Shown piece by piece: positions 1 to 9,053 of a stretch of DNA of 64,000 nucleotides. Both the position numbers and the translations under genes were made by a program. How positions within the stretch are numbered: the stretch's first letter is position 1; each line of letters opens with the position of its first letter. The notes under the pieces are model-generated. The model saw only the letters and a list, made by a program, of their open reading frames with translations, was not told where the DNA came from and made no database searches. This DNA is from CAYYIS01 sp964470965 (lineage in GTDB: Bacteria > JAAXHH01 > JABIQT01): positions 1 to 64,000 of the forward strand of contig CAYYIS010000015.1 of assembly GCA_964470965.1 (NCBI GenBank), given 5' to 3'.

Positions 1-139
1 CCTGCTGTTGCTGATCTTGTTCCTGCTGTTGCTGATCTTGTTCCTGCTGCTGCTGTTCCTGCTGTTGCTGATCTTGTTCCTGCTGTTGATCCTGCTCCTC
101 GTTCTCGTTGTTCTGCTGTTGTTGCTTTTGTTGGTCCTC
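1..139 (-). repeat. Codon-phased 21-bp tandem repeat encoding a Gln/Glu/Asp-rich tail
   Basis: On the plus strand the unit cctgctgttgctgatcttgtt occurs twice in a row from position 1, with shorter variants up to about 139. Read on the minus strand it gives heptads of the type E-Q-D-Q-Q-Q-Q in frame with the TPR gene. The 21-bp period is a multiple of three, so copy-number change lengthens or shortens the tail without a frameshift. The array runs off the left edge, so its full length is unknown. Confidence 0.85.
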
Positions 140-526
140 GAGCTGGCGTTGAACAAATTCCAGGTTGTACTTGGCGTCCAAATCATCCGGCTTGATTTTC
201 AAAGCCCGTTTGTAAGATTCGACGGCCGGATGAAGCTGGCCTGTACGATAGAGGCTGTTTCCAAGATTGTAATACGCCCGGGCGTCGAGTGGTGTTTCGC
301 CAACGATCGCTTGACGATAAGCCTCTGCCGCCTGGTTGTATTTCTCCTGGCGGTACAGGGTATTCCCGATGTTGTAATGTATTTCCGGTGCCGGCGGATC
401 ATCCTCTGCTGCTTCCCGATACGACTCAAGCGCTTCTTCATACTGCTTGTCCTGATAGTGCTGATTACCCTTGGTCGTCTGATCGAATGCCAACAGGGAC
501 AGAATCAATGTCAGATACATAATCAT
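1..526 (-). CDS. TPR-repeat protein of the Bat operon (BatC/BatE-like), C-terminus beyond the window
   Basis: Last visible gene of the Bat operon, cut by the left edge after about 175 codons. The ATG at 526 follows a GGAG about 8 nt upstream and opens a short hydrophobic segment (MIMYLTLILSLLAF). About three tetratricopeptide repeats follow, roughly residues 20-125, with typical A-x-x-x-Y and G-N-x-L-Y-R signatures. The visible tail is then almost pure Gln/Glu/Asp. TPR proteins in Bat loci are thought to scaffold envelope complexes with the BatA/BatB VWA proteins; that role is inferred from context. It lies 119 bp after BatB on the same strand. The truncation hides the C-terminus, so BatC- and BatE-type architectures cannot be told apart. 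Confidence 0.85.
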   Translation of the reverse strand, partial: MIMYLTLILSLLAFDQTTKGNQHYQDKQYEEALESYREAAEDDPPAPEIHYNIGNTLYRQEKYNQAAEAYRQAIVGETPLDARAYYNLGNSLYRTGQLHPAVESYKRALKIKPDDLDAKYNLEFVQRQLEDQQKQQQQNNENEEQDQQQEQDQQQQEQQQQEQDQQQQEQDQQQQ

Positions 527-645
527 ACGTTCGCTCCGAAACTTATTTTATACCAGACATAAAAGTAAAACCATGGTTCTACCATGGGAAAACCCATCAG
601 GCAGAAAAGCATTCCAACGTTCAATAGATAATGTTCAGTCCCATC

Positions 646-1674
646 TCACACAAACCGCCCCGCCCAGGTCTGATCCGGGTTGATCCGATCCGACAACAGC
701 GCCTCGAAGCACACCATCAAAAGACCGATCAAAAGCAGTACCTGATAACGCTCTTCGTAGTGCGTGACCTCACGGGTTTCGAACTCCGATTTCTCCAATT
801 TCGCTATTTCGCTGTAGATCTGTTCTATTTCGTCTTCTGCCAGTGTGGACCGGTAGTACGCGCCGGATGTCCGGTCCGCGATCTTTCCGAGTGTCAATTC
901 ATCGAGCCTACTCATGACCACTGACCCGCTTCCATCACGTTTGACCTCGGATGTGTTGCCCTCTGATTTTCTAAGAGGAATCGGCTCACCGAAAGGCGTG
1001 CCGATTCCGATGGGATAGATGCGTATGCCCAAACCTGCCGCTTCTTCTGCGGCCTCTACCGGATCCCCTTGGTGGTCCTCCCCATCCGTCAGTAGAATGA
1101 TGACCTTCTGGCTCTCCTGTTTGTCATTAAATGACTTCATCGCCAGGTAAAGCGCTTCGCCAATTGCGGTTCCCTGTGTGGATATGGTCTCTGTATCCAC
1201 GCCGTCGAGGAACAGTTGAACCGCGCTGTAGTCCGATGTCATGGGACATTGAAGGTATGCGATTCCCGCGAAAACCACGAGGCCGATTCGGTCCTCCTGC
1301 AAGCGACCCAGCAAGCTTCGGACTGCCTGCTTGGCCCGGATCAAACGGTTTGGTTTCACATCCTCAGCCAGCATGCTGGTGGAAACATCCATGGCGACCA
1401 TTATCTCGATTCCTTCGCGCTTTACTATCTCGGTGCGGGCGCCCAGCTGGGGGCGGGCTATGGCCAGTATGCAGAATGTGAAGCCCAGTACAAGCAGCCC
1501 CGCTTTGATCCGCTGCCGGCGAAAACTGGTGGTTCGGCTCAATTTAAGCAGCAGTGCCCGGTTGCCGAATCGTTCGAAGGCCTCAGCTTTTTTTCGGAAC
1601 GAAAAGGCATAGAACATAAACAACAGCGGGATCAATCCCAGCGCATACAGATATTCAGGATGAGCGAATCGCAT
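646..1674 (-). CDS. batB: BatB-like VWA-domain membrane protein
   Basis: 342 residues. Two N-terminal membrane segments (about residues 8-25 and 58-76) precede a von Willebrand A domain and a C-terminal membrane helix near residues 310-330. The metal-ion-dependent adhesion site D-x-S-x-S is visible as AMDVSTSM (about residues 93-100), followed by the later Thr and the LLTDGEDHQG Asp loop. Hydrophobic ends with a central VWA is the usual Bat architecture, and the length is normal. It begins 5 nt after the BatA stop. Bat proteins were linked to aerotolerance in Bacteroides; here a role in envelope assembly or stress is inferred from context. BatB rather than BatA is assigned only by its second position in the gene order. 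Confidence 0.88.
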   Translation of the reverse strand: MRFAHPEYLYALGLIPLLFMFYAFSFRKKAEAFERFGNRALLLKLSRTTSFRRQRIKAGLLVLGFTFCILAIARPQLGARTEIVKREGIEIMVAMDVSTSMLAEDVKPNRLIRAKQAVRSLLGRLQEDRIGLVVFAGIAYLQCPMTSDYSAVQLFLDGVDTETISTQGTAIGEALYLAMKSFNDKQESQKVIILLTDGEDHQGDPVEAAEEAAGLGIRIYPIGIGTPFGEPIPLRKSEGNTSEVKRDGSGSVVMSRLDELTLGKIADRTSGAYYRSTLAEDEIEQIYSEIAKLEKSEFETREVTHYEERYQVLLLIGLLMVCFEALLSDRINPDQTWAGRFV

Positions 1675-1679
1675 AAAGT

Positions 1680-2690
1680 CTATGGGAGTGTTCTGAACCG
1701 GGTCTGCGCCAGTGTCGTTTCAACGAGCAACAGAACCACCGCGGGTACCAGGAAATACAGAAACAGTTCTGTGTATCTGGTATACTCGACGGTCTGGATC
1801 TCGGTTCGTTCCAGTGCATCGATGCGCTGGTAAATGGTGGTCAACGTGGGTGCATCGGTTGCCCGAAAATAAGCACCATCGGTGATACGGGCGATCTCCT
1901 TCAGTGTTTCTTCATCTATCTCGGTAAGCATCAGGCTGCCATCAGGATTTCTGGCATACGTCCGCCCAAACATCGGATGATCCACCGGTATGGGCGCCCC
2001 CCCTTCTTTCCCTACCCCTACCGAATAGATTTTTATTCCAAGCGCTTTCGCGGCACGAGCGGCAGTGAGGGGATCTATGACCCCGGTATTGTTCACTCCG
2101 TCGGTCAGCAGTACGACTACTTTGCTCTCCGCATCGCTCTGACGGAGCCGGTTGACGGAATTGGCGATCCCCATTCCGATGGCGGTTCCTTCGTCCACCA
2201 TTCCGATTTCAACATCGGACATCAGGGCGACCAATACATCGTAATCGAGCGTAAGGGGGCACTGCGTGAAGCTCTGACCGCCGAAAACCACCATCCCGAT
2301 CCGGTCCGTCTCGCGACCCCTTATAAAATCCGTTATGACCTGCTTCGCTACGAACAGTCGGTTTTGCGGTTTGAAATCTTCCGCACGCATACTCCCCGAT
2401 ATGTCGAGGGCAAGTATGATGTCGATCCCTTCGCTGATGACTTCTTCACCGCTAAGACCGGACTGGGGTCTGGCAAGTGCGATAACAGCCAGCAGAACCG
2501 CCATGACCCTTGTTATGGGCAGCACATGGCGATAACGAACCGTATATGAGGGCGCGAGGTCTTTAATCACCCCCAGATCGGAAAACCGCAGGCTGCCCCG
2601 CTTCCGTTTTCTGTCCCTAACATAGTACCAGATCATTAACGGGATGAGTATTAGAAAGGTGAGAAAAACAGGACTGGCAAAGCGTATCAT
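1680..2690 (-). CDS. batA: BatA-like VWA-domain membrane protein
   Basis: 336 residues with the same layout as the next gene: N-terminal membrane helices (about residues 7-24 and 58-72), a central VWA domain and a C-terminal membrane helix (about 308-325). The MIDAS motif is LALDISGSM, with a later LLTDGVNNTG loop. Its ATG overlaps the stop of the upstream BatD-like gene by 4 bp, which indicates translational coupling. BatA and BatB are paralogues that usually sit side by side and probably form a complex at the cytoplasmic membrane with the VWA domain in the periplasm; that topology is family knowledge, not shown here. Confidence 0.9.
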   Translation of the reverse strand: MIRFASPVFLTFLILIPLMIWYYVRDRKRKRGSLRFSDLGVIKDLAPSYTVRYRHVLPITRVMAVLLAVIALARPQSGLSGEEVISEGIDIILALDISGSMRAEDFKPQNRLFVAKQVITDFIRGRETDRIGMVVFGGQSFTQCPLTLDYDVLVALMSDVEIGMVDEGTAIGMGIANSVNRLRQSDAESKVVVLLTDGVNNTGVIDPLTAARAAKALGIKIYSVGVGKEGGAPIPVDHPMFGRTYARNPDGSLMLTEIDEETLKEIARITDGAYFRATDAPTLTTIYQRIDALERTEIQTVEYTRYTELFLYFLVPAVVLLLVETTLAQTRFRTLP

Positions 2691-3682
2691 GCGTTTTTCG
2701 GTACGGAGGCTTCGGGAGATTCCGGCTGTGTCGTAGAATGCGGCAGCACCTTGGTCACAGTTACGATTTCATGAACACATGGGATGGACCGGTTCTGGCT
2801 TTCTTGCTCCGGCAAATACCGGGCGAACTTAACCAGGTCACATTCATGAAGCAATTCTGTTATCATGACGCGGTGGTCCGATTTAATCTCCTGGCTATCG
2901 AGGAGTCCGACCAACTCCGTTGTAGTTATTTCCATCGCCAGAATCTGATATCGGGCCGATAGATACCGACGCAAGATCTCTGACAGCGTTGTGTAATGCC
3001 TGACGATTTTGCCCTTTTCAAGCAATCCGGATCGGGTGAGTTGCTCCAAATCACGGTAGGCCATTTCATGTGGCAACCGTGTCGGGACTAACGGCGATAC
3101 GGTGGGAATTCCGTCCGAACCACCCCTGTGCTTGTAATAATAAATCGCAAACACAATCAGCACGATCAGGAACGCTGCGACTCCTGCCCACACATACCAG
3201 GGGATCGAATCGGGGAGGGAGGCGGGATCCTTGAGGTCCCGGATGTCGGTTGCCTCTTCCTCTATTACGCTGACGACCGTGATTGTCACAGAATCCGTGA
3301 CCGAGGAGCGCTTCGTAGCACCCTGAAGCGTATAGGATAATTCCATCGGCGGAATAGTATGTATGCCCACCGAGTAGATAGCCAGCGTGTATCGCAGTGT
3401 ATCCGCGTACTGACCGCCCGATCCGGCGTAGGGCCCGTCGTGCTCGAATAACTGCACCTCAAACGGACCCATAGTTCTCCGGCGATCCGGCCAATCGACT
3501 GCCACGCCCGGCGGGGAGACTACCGTAACAGTATACATCAAGGGGTCACCGACCGTTAAACGTTCCTGATCAACGGCTACGGAAACGAACAGAGAGTCGG
3601 GTGTGACCTGCTGGGCCTGAACGCGTGTAATGACAGCCAGAAGGAGCACGGCCACCAACCCCGTCAGCCGTAGGCTTCCCAC
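2687..3682 (-). CDS. BatD-like secreted, membrane-anchored protein
   Basis: 331 residues. A clear signal peptide (MGSLRLTGLVAVLLLAVITRVQA, cleavage near residue 23) leads to an extracytoplasmic beta-rich region with repeated V-T-V-x-S-P-P-type strands. One membrane helix (WYVWAGVAAFLIVLIVFAIYYY, about 163-184) is followed by a roughly 145-residue cytoplasmic tail rich in helix. This is the layout of BatD/DUF4381-type proteins found between MoxR-DUF58 and BatA. It starts 15 nt after the DUF4340 stop and its end overlaps batA. Sequence similarity in this family is low, so the assignment rests mostly on topology and neighbours. Confidence 0.72.
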   Translation of the reverse strand: MGSLRLTGLVAVLLLAVITRVQAQQVTPDSLFVSVAVDQERLTVGDPLMYTVTVVSPPGVAVDWPDRRRTMGPFEVQLFEHDGPYAGSGGQYADTLRYTLAIYSVGIHTIPPMELSYTLQGATKRSSVTDSVTITVVSVIEEEATDIRDLKDPASLPDSIPWYVWAGVAAFLIVLIVFAIYYYKHRGGSDGIPTVSPLVPTRLPHEMAYRDLEQLTRSGLLEKGKIVRHYTTLSEILRRYLSARYQILAMEITTTELVGLLDSQEIKSDHRVMITELLHECDLVKFARYLPEQESQNRSIPCVHEIVTVTKVLPHSTTQPESPEASVPKNA

Positions 3683-3697
3683 GAACCATACCCCTTT

Positions 3698-5521
3698 TTA
3701 AGATGCCGGAACAGTGTTGTCAATCAACTGGTTCAGTTCGGTCAGAAACGTATTCTTTGTGAGCGAGACAACCGGGCTGTTCCGCCGCTTGACATAGACC
3801 AGGCTGCCATCACCCGGGAAGACTTTTCCGACCAAAAGGGACAAGCGTTCCTCGGCCAATTTTCCGCGCCCCCCCGAAAGCAGTGTAATCTCCATGGACG
3901 GCTTGTCGAGCCCGAAGCGTGACATATCGGCGTCTGCTTCATCGGAAACGAAAATCTCCGTGTAAACAGATTCTAATGCGTTGAACGCCTTCCCGACGGA
4001 AACGGCGTCTGCATTTCCCCTAAAAGGCTCTTCCAGCTTCCACACTGTCTTCTGTTTCTGATCCCGCCTTACCCTGACCCGGTGATTCTCACGCGTCACC
4101 TCAAACATATTCACTTCATAACCTTTGTACCGCAGTACTTGCCTATCACGGACATCAGTTGCAGTAGCCGGAATATGTCGCAAACCTGTCGCGCGCACCT
4201 TATATATCCAGTCTTCATCAACATCACGGACATAGGCAGCCTGTCCATCGTCGGTAACCGTACCTATTGCGATACGTGTTCGGGGCTGTCTGTCTTTTAT
4301 CTCACAGGTGAGCAGAACCTTCGGTTGCTGAAGCGCATATTTTTTCAGGTTCGCCTCAGATGATTTTACCTGCGACGCTGTCAGGTTCGCCTCAGACGCG
4401 GGGAGATACTCGAGGATTTTCATTACTTCGAGGCTATCCAGGAGTCCGGTAATCATCTTGTCGTCCGCACGGGTTTCTACGGGCCTCATCATACGCCAGT
4501 CATCGAATGACCGTCTCACACAAGAAACCAATTCCCGGTCCAGTTGTAGATCAAGTTTCAAGACGTCGTAGGATCTAAAGTCAAAAGCTGTTAGTCGACG
4601 ATACAGGTTCTGATCTCGAACCAGCTGATTCTTCCGTGAGGGCGCAAGCGCGAAAACGGTATTGAATTCGCTGCTCTTGGCATAGGTGATATTGTTCTCC
4701 GTTTTACCGAGCATGATCGAAGCGTCGATCGTGCCATCTTTTGATTTGACGGATGCGGTGGCCCACGGCCTGTCCAGACCATATTTTCGTAGCGACGCGG
4801 GATCGTCTTCAATAAAATCGATGGCCTTCATGGAGGCGATGCTCGAGACCAGACTTATTGCTTCGTTGCGTTCAGCTGGCATGTTGAATGGGGAGACAAC
4901 CCGCCAGGTGCCCAAGGAATCGAGTTCGCAGGCCAGTGGGTTACGGGATTGGTTCGACCGAACGGTCACTTCGCTTATTTTGTCTTGGTCTATATGCAGC
5001 AGCAGCCGGTCCCGCAACGCGATTGTGGTTTTGTTGAATGAGTTGTGTATTTCATTTGATACCAGAAAGACTCGGTTTCTTCCCCTTGCGACTGCATAAT
5101 GGGATGAACCGGTCGGTATGGCATCTCCCAGCAACAATGTTTGTGGGGCGCCGAGGCCTGCGCTCAGTTCTACGATTAATGAGGGGTTATCCAATCCATA
5201 TTCTGAAAAATCAGAAGCGGAATCGACGACCGTCCGGACCGGAGACAGGGTGGAAAACGCGCTGATGAGTGTGCTGATTATCGCCGGGTCTGCCGGAAAT
5301 TCAAGAGGCTCGATGATCTGCCATCCCACCCGCGGAATTTTTTCGGCAACGGTGGTCTCATCATCTAAGGTAATCGTGACTCCGGTCACCTGTTCCTGGT
5401 TTATATTGAACACGGTTTCCGCTTCAGGCCCTGTGTTTCCATCATATTCAAACACATAAAAATAACCGGCGAGAACCAGCAGGATCCCTCCAAGAATCGC
5501 CGTATTACGAAAGTTCACCAT
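3698..5521 (-). CDS. DUF4340 repeat protein, membrane-anchored
   Basis: 607 residues. One N-terminal helix (about residues 8-24) anchors a large extracytoplasmic part made of consecutive DUF4340-like units, recognisable from recurring motifs such as T-x-x-x-W-x-I/V-x-x-P and YGLDxPxxxV (near residues 70-110, 240-260 and 530-550). DUF4340 genes commonly sit next to GldG-type auxiliary genes, and here the gene starts 16 nt after the GldG-like stop. Function is unknown; a role as extracytoplasmic partner of the ABC system is inferred from synteny. A 15-bp direct repeat inside the gene duplicates the residues SEANL. Confidence 0.82.
   Translation of the reverse strand: MVNFRNTAILGGILLVLAGYFYVFEYDGNTGPEAETVFNINQEQVTGVTITLDDETTVAEKIPRVGWQIIEPLEFPADPAIISTLISAFSTLSPVRTVVDSASDFSEYGLDNPSLIVELSAGLGAPQTLLLGDAIPTGSSHYAVARGRNRVFLVSNEIHNSFNKTTIALRDRLLLHIDQDKISEVTVRSNQSRNPLACELDSLGTWRVVSPFNMPAERNEAISLVSSIASMKAIDFIEDDPASLRKYGLDRPWATASVKSKDGTIDASIMLGKTENNITYAKSSEFNTVFALAPSRKNQLVRDQNLYRRLTAFDFRSYDVLKLDLQLDRELVSCVRRSFDDWRMMRPVETRADDKMITGLLDSLEVMKILEYLPASEANLTASQVKSSEANLKKYALQQPKVLLTCEIKDRQPRTRIAIGTVTDDGQAAYVRDVDEDWIYKVRATGLRHIPATATDVRDRQVLRYKGYEVNMFEVTRENHRVRVRRDQKQKTVWKLEEPFRGNADAVSVGKAFNALESVYTEIFVSDEADADMSRFGLDKPSMEITLLSGGRGKLAEERLSLLVGKVFPGDGSLVYVKRRNSPVVSLTKNTFLTELNQLIDNTVPAS
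4345..4395. repeat. 15-bp direct repeat, 36 bp apart, inside the DUF4340 gene
   Basis: caggttcgcctcaga occurs at 4345-4359 and again at 4381-4395. The 36-bp offset is 12 codons, so the reading frame is kept and the residues SEANL occur twice (SEANLTASQVKS-SEANLKK). It looks like a small in-frame tandem duplication. Confidence 0.75.
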
Positions 5522-5537
5522 GCCCTCCCATGGGTGT

Positions 5538-7151
5538 TCATCGCCGTCTCCAGTAGACGATTCCGCCGATCAACAGAACGCTCAAAGGTGCGATGACCAA
5601 TGTGAAAATCATGATTGTCGAAAGCTGGCTGGTAGAAATCTGAACCAGACGCGTGTCGCTTGATTTCGGTCGTATGGCGATCAGGTCTTCTTCCTCCGCC
5701 AGCCAGTTAATAGCATTCATTACGAAGTCACCGTTACCCCACTGCCTGAAGTACGCGTTGGCCGCGAACGTGGAGTTTCCGACCGCCACGATACGTGTTT
5801 TAACCTCATGTTCTTCCGGTCTAAGCGCTATTTCCTGCGGGGTCAGAGTGGCCATGTCCCTTCGGGGAATGGCTCGGGGCACGGCGGTGATGGCCAGTGC
5901 TACGGAAATCGGACCGACTTGGTCTTCGCCCGGGTTGAGCTCCGGTGCAAATTCTTTTGCTTCATCCATGCTTTGCGGCAGAGAGGTCTCCGCCCAACTG
6001 CGGTCACTGGTCATGGCGATGATTTGGATTTGGACCGTGTCGTCGGATGCAATGGCTGCATCCATGGAACGAACGCCGGGGAATACGCTCGGTGTCAGGT
6101 TGCGCGTTAGCGGATGCGCAGGAAAATTGTTTACCACAGGTGCCAGCGGTCCCATACCGATCATCCGTCCGGTGGCACTGGCATCGACCACCACGTTGTC
6201 GCCAATGGTCACATACCAAGGATCGAGCAGTCCGCCCAGGTTTACTTTCTCGTCCGGGGAATCCGGGTTGAGCATAAACAACGCACGCCCACCCCTATCC
6301 AGGTATTCGTCTATGGCTTTCTGCTCGTGAGCCAACAGGCTTTTCTTAGGTCCGGCGACGATCAGTACATTACAGTCGGAAGGAATAGCCATCTCGGTCA
6401 ATAGCGAGAGGGTGCTGACAGTGTAGCTCTGGTTGGTCAAGGACTGATTGAGTTGGCTGTACCCAACGTGGTCGGTTATATTGATATCATGCTCACCGTG
6501 GCCGGTGAGGAAATAGATTGTTTTCTGTCCTCCTCGGCTCACCTTCACGAGGGCATTGGTTATCGCTTCTTCATTTGATTTGGTTATATGTTCAACTTTG
6601 CCCTCTGATTCGAAAACGACCGTTCCTGACTGAGCAATGTTGTACTGCCTGGCGACACTCGGTTCTTTGACAGGATCAAAATATTCGTAAGTGATATGAC
6701 TCGAGTGGTATTGGTATTGGTTTAACAGATCATTTAACGCGAACTGCATGCTGGCTTCAGGGTCGGTGGATCTGAAAAAACCGATGATATGAACGTCTTG
6801 GTTAAGATCGTTCAGGACGTTGGTAGAGAGGTCCGACAGGCTGAACCGCTGGGTCGCAGTCGTGTCGATTCTTTTAGAATAACGGGAACCGATTAGATTA
6901 ACAAATGATAGGATTCCTATCAGCATCAGGACCATCGCCGCTGCATTGGCACCGTATCGGGTTGAGCGCTGTTCGAGAGTGGCCTTTACCATTCCCCATT
7001 CAAAAACAGCGAACGTGGCCAGCATCGCCGCACCGATCAGCAATGTAATAAGCACAGCACTGCCGGTGACCACATCGGTCGCGTAGAAATATGTCCCGAG
7101 CAGCACCAGGGCCAGTCCCAAATAACCGCATACTGAGACGACTTGATTCAT
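5538..7151 (-). CDS. GldG-like ABC-transporter auxiliary protein
   Basis: 537 residues from the ATG at 7151. I prefer this start to a longer frame that would run back into the permease, because it lies 4 bp after the permease stop and has GGAGG 10 nt upstream. It opens with three membrane helices (about residues 5-60, then near 78-95), followed by a large extracytoplasmic domain of the ABC_transp_aux type (residues about 100-480; motifs FYFLTGHGEHD-like and ALFMLNPDSP) and a final helix (about 515-532). GldG works with GldA/GldF in gliding bacteria, but the same three-gene set is common in non-gliding species, so gliding is not implied. Confidence 0.85.
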   Translation of the reverse strand: MNQVVSVCGYLGLALVLLGTYFYATDVVTGSAVLITLLIGAAMLATFAVFEWGMVKATLEQRSTRYGANAAAMVLMLIGILSFVNLIGSRYSKRIDTTATQRFSLSDLSTNVLNDLNQDVHIIGFFRSTDPEASMQFALNDLLNQYQYHSSHITYEYFDPVKEPSVARQYNIAQSGTVVFESEGKVEHITKSNEEAITNALVKVSRGGQKTIYFLTGHGEHDINITDHVGYSQLNQSLTNQSYTVSTLSLLTEMAIPSDCNVLIVAGPKKSLLAHEQKAIDEYLDRGGRALFMLNPDSPDEKVNLGGLLDPWYVTIGDNVVVDASATGRMIGMGPLAPVVNNFPAHPLTRNLTPSVFPGVRSMDAAIASDDTVQIQIIAMTSDRSWAETSLPQSMDEAKEFAPELNPGEDQVGPISVALAITAVPRAIPRRDMATLTPQEIALRPEEHEVKTRIVAVGNSTFAANAYFRQWGNGDFVMNAINWLAEEEDLIAIRPKSSDTRLVQISTSQLSTIMIFTLVIAPLSVLLIGGIVYWRRR

Positions 7152-7155
7152 AAAT

Positions 7156-7938
7156 CTATTGCCTCCACTTGGTCGACTCCAGCGACCGTACCGTGATGAA
7201 TAAACCGAAGAAAATAAAGCTGATAAAGAACAGCACGTCTGTAGTATCGAGTATGCCTTTCTCGAATGTGTCGAAATGGCGCATGACGGACAGATATCCG
7301 AGCACAGCACCGACAGGGCCGGTAATATAACCCGATGCCACATCAAGAATCCACAATGCGATGGCTGCACCGAAGCAGATAACCGCGGCCACGATCTGGT
7401 TTTCCGTGAGTGATGAGGCGAAGATCCCTATGGTGAGTACGCCTCCTCCCATCATCAACAAGCCGAGATAGGCGGTCCAGATTGGTGACCAATCTGGATC
7501 GCCGTAAATTTGAAGGATGAGGGGATAGATCAGCGTAAGTCCTATCATGGCGGTGTAAAGCGAGAAAGCTGCGAAAAATTTCCCCAGGATCACATGCCAG
7601 TCTTTGACCGGGGAGGTCAGGATCAGTTCAATGGTGCCGGATTTTTTTTCTTCAGAGAAGATGCGCATAGTCAACATCGGCATCAGAATAAGCACCGCGA
7701 CAAAGCTCATGACATTGAACAGGGGCCGCATGAGCATTTCGTTGATGTTGATCCGTTCCATCATGGGGGGATACTGCGCGGCCTGCCGGAATATATCCTG
7801 ATAACCGAGCAGGCCCAAGTAGAAGAACAGGCCGATTACGAACAGGAAAACGGTGGACAGTGCATAGAATACGGGGGAGATGAAATAAGCTTTGAATTCA
7901 CGCTGCCATATGGCGATTAAACCCTGCATTTCAGGCAC
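7156..7938 (-). CDS. ABC-2 type permease (GldF-like)
   Basis: 260 residues with about six membrane helices (near residues 24-45, 72-92, 118-140, 150-172, 178-200 and 230-250). The conserved ABC-2 stretch MRIFSEEKKSGTIELILTSP is present near residues 87-106. The start overlaps the stop of the ATPase gene by 8 bp, so the two are made together. With that ATPase and the GldG-like protein it forms a complete export-type ABC complex in the cytoplasmic membrane. The substrate is unknown. Confidence 0.9.
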   Translation of the reverse strand: MPEMQGLIAIWQREFKAYFISPVFYALSTVFLFVIGLFFYLGLLGYQDIFRQAAQYPPMMERININEMLMRPLFNVMSFVAVLILMPMLTMRIFSEEKKSGTIELILTSPVKDWHVILGKFFAAFSLYTAMIGLTLIYPLILQIYGDPDWSPIWTAYLGLLMMGGGVLTIGIFASSLTENQIVAAVICFGAAIALWILDVASGYITGPVGAVLGYLSVMRHFDTFEKGILDTTDVLFFISFIFFGLFITVRSLESTKWRQ

Positions 7939-8875
7939 CCTCCTCTTCCGTCGTCAACTGGAGAAAAATGTCTTCGAGACTCATGCCCGATCTCGTCAGT
8001 TCCACCAGGCCCCAGTTCTGTTTTACCACCGTTCCTGCCAATGCGGCACGTAAATCCTGCCCCGGTTGTGTTTCCACATCGTAGGTCCAGAGGCTGTCGC
8101 CCTCAGAATTAACCGTCTTTACGTTTTCCACACCTTCCACTTGTTTTAGGGCGCCCAACACGTCTTTTACCGGTCCCTGGATCTGCATGGAAACGGATTG
8201 TGATCCCTGAAGCTTGGTGTTCAGATTGGTCGGTGTGTCCATGGCGACCAACTTGCCGTTATTGATGATGATGACCCGTTCGCAGGTCATACTCACTTCC
8301 GGGAGAATGTGACTGCTGAGGATTATAGTATGGTCACCTGCCAGTCTTTTGATCAGGTTCCGCACTTCGATGATCTGTTTTGGATCGAGCCCGTTGGTGG
8401 GTTCGTCGAGTATGAGCACATCGGGATCGTGAATGAGTGCCTGCGCGAGCCCCACCCGCTGGCGATACCCTTTGGACAGATGGCCGATGATCCGATTCTG
8501 CACATCACCTATGGCGCAGATATCAATTACATGATTCACACGTTTCGCACGATCACGGGACGGTATGTCTTTGATCCTGGCCACGAAATCCAAGTAGGCT
8601 TTTGCCCTCATATCGAGATACAAGGGTGCGTTCTCCGGAAGGTACCCTACCTTCCTCCTGACTTCCATCGACTCGGAAAATACATCGTGACCGGCTACCT
8701 TGGCGGAGCCTCTAGTTGCGGGCATGAAGCAGGTCAGTATACGCATGGTGGTGGTTTTGCCGGCAGCATTGGGACCCAGAAAACCAAGAATCTCGCCTCT
8801 CTCGACCTCGAACGAAATTTCACGCACGGCCGTGAAGTCCCCGTATTTTTTTGTGAGTTCCTTTACCTGAATCAA
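7931..8875 (-). CDS. ABC transporter ATP-binding protein (GldA-like)
   Basis: 314 residues if the TTG at 8875 is the start. That codon has GGAGG about 8 nt upstream and gives the standard N-terminus M-I-Q-V-K-E-L-T-K-K-Y, whereas the longer frame adds 24 atypical residues. Walker A GPNAAGKT is at residues 34-41, the signature is LSKGYRQRVGLAQAL, and Walker B plus D-loop is VLILDEPTNGLD. A C-terminal domain of about 90 residues follows the nucleotide-binding fold, as in GldA/CcmA-type ATPases. It powers the adjoining ABC-2 permease. The 178-bp gap to the DUF58 gene is the longest in the operon and could hold an internal promoter, though none is convincing. Confidence 0.92.
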   Translation of the reverse strand: MIQVKELTKKYGDFTAVREISFEVERGEILGFLGPNAAGKTTTMRILTCFMPATRGSAKVAGHDVFSESMEVRRKVGYLPENAPLYLDMRAKAYLDFVARIKDIPSRDRAKRVNHVIDICAIGDVQNRIIGHLSKGYRQRVGLAQALIHDPDVLILDEPTNGLDPKQIIEVRNLIKRLAGDHTIILSSHILPEVSMTCERVIIINNGKLVAMDTPTNLNTKLQGSQSVSMQIQGPVKDVLGALKQVEGVENVKTVNSEGDSLWTYDVETQPGQDLRAALAGTVVKQNWGLVELTRSGMSLEDIFLQLTTEEEGA

Positions 8876-9053
8876 AAGTACCCTCCAACTACTGGCCAAC
8901 CCTGAATGTTTGACCCGGACACACGGCAGGATAGCCAGTGTCCGCATAAGAAATCCGCGCTGTTATTGTTCACCCTGATGACCCTGAAAAATCCAGAATG
9001 AATAGACGATACAATGTACAAAAGAAAAATATAAAAGCAAGTCCATAAATCAA

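Noticed and set aside
1..150. Short regular repeats resembling a CRISPR array
   Set aside because: Units are adjacent without unique spacers and are in codon phase with a protein.
8..562. Leu-rich open frame on the plus strand with a hydrophobic start
   Set aside because: It is the complement of Gln codons in the TPR gene's repeat; the minus strand has the ribosome site and TPR motifs.
5653..6330. 225-codon plus-strand frame opposite the GldG-like gene
   Set aside because: Antisense to a well-supported gene, with skewed Ser/Pro/Arg composition typical of a shadow frame.
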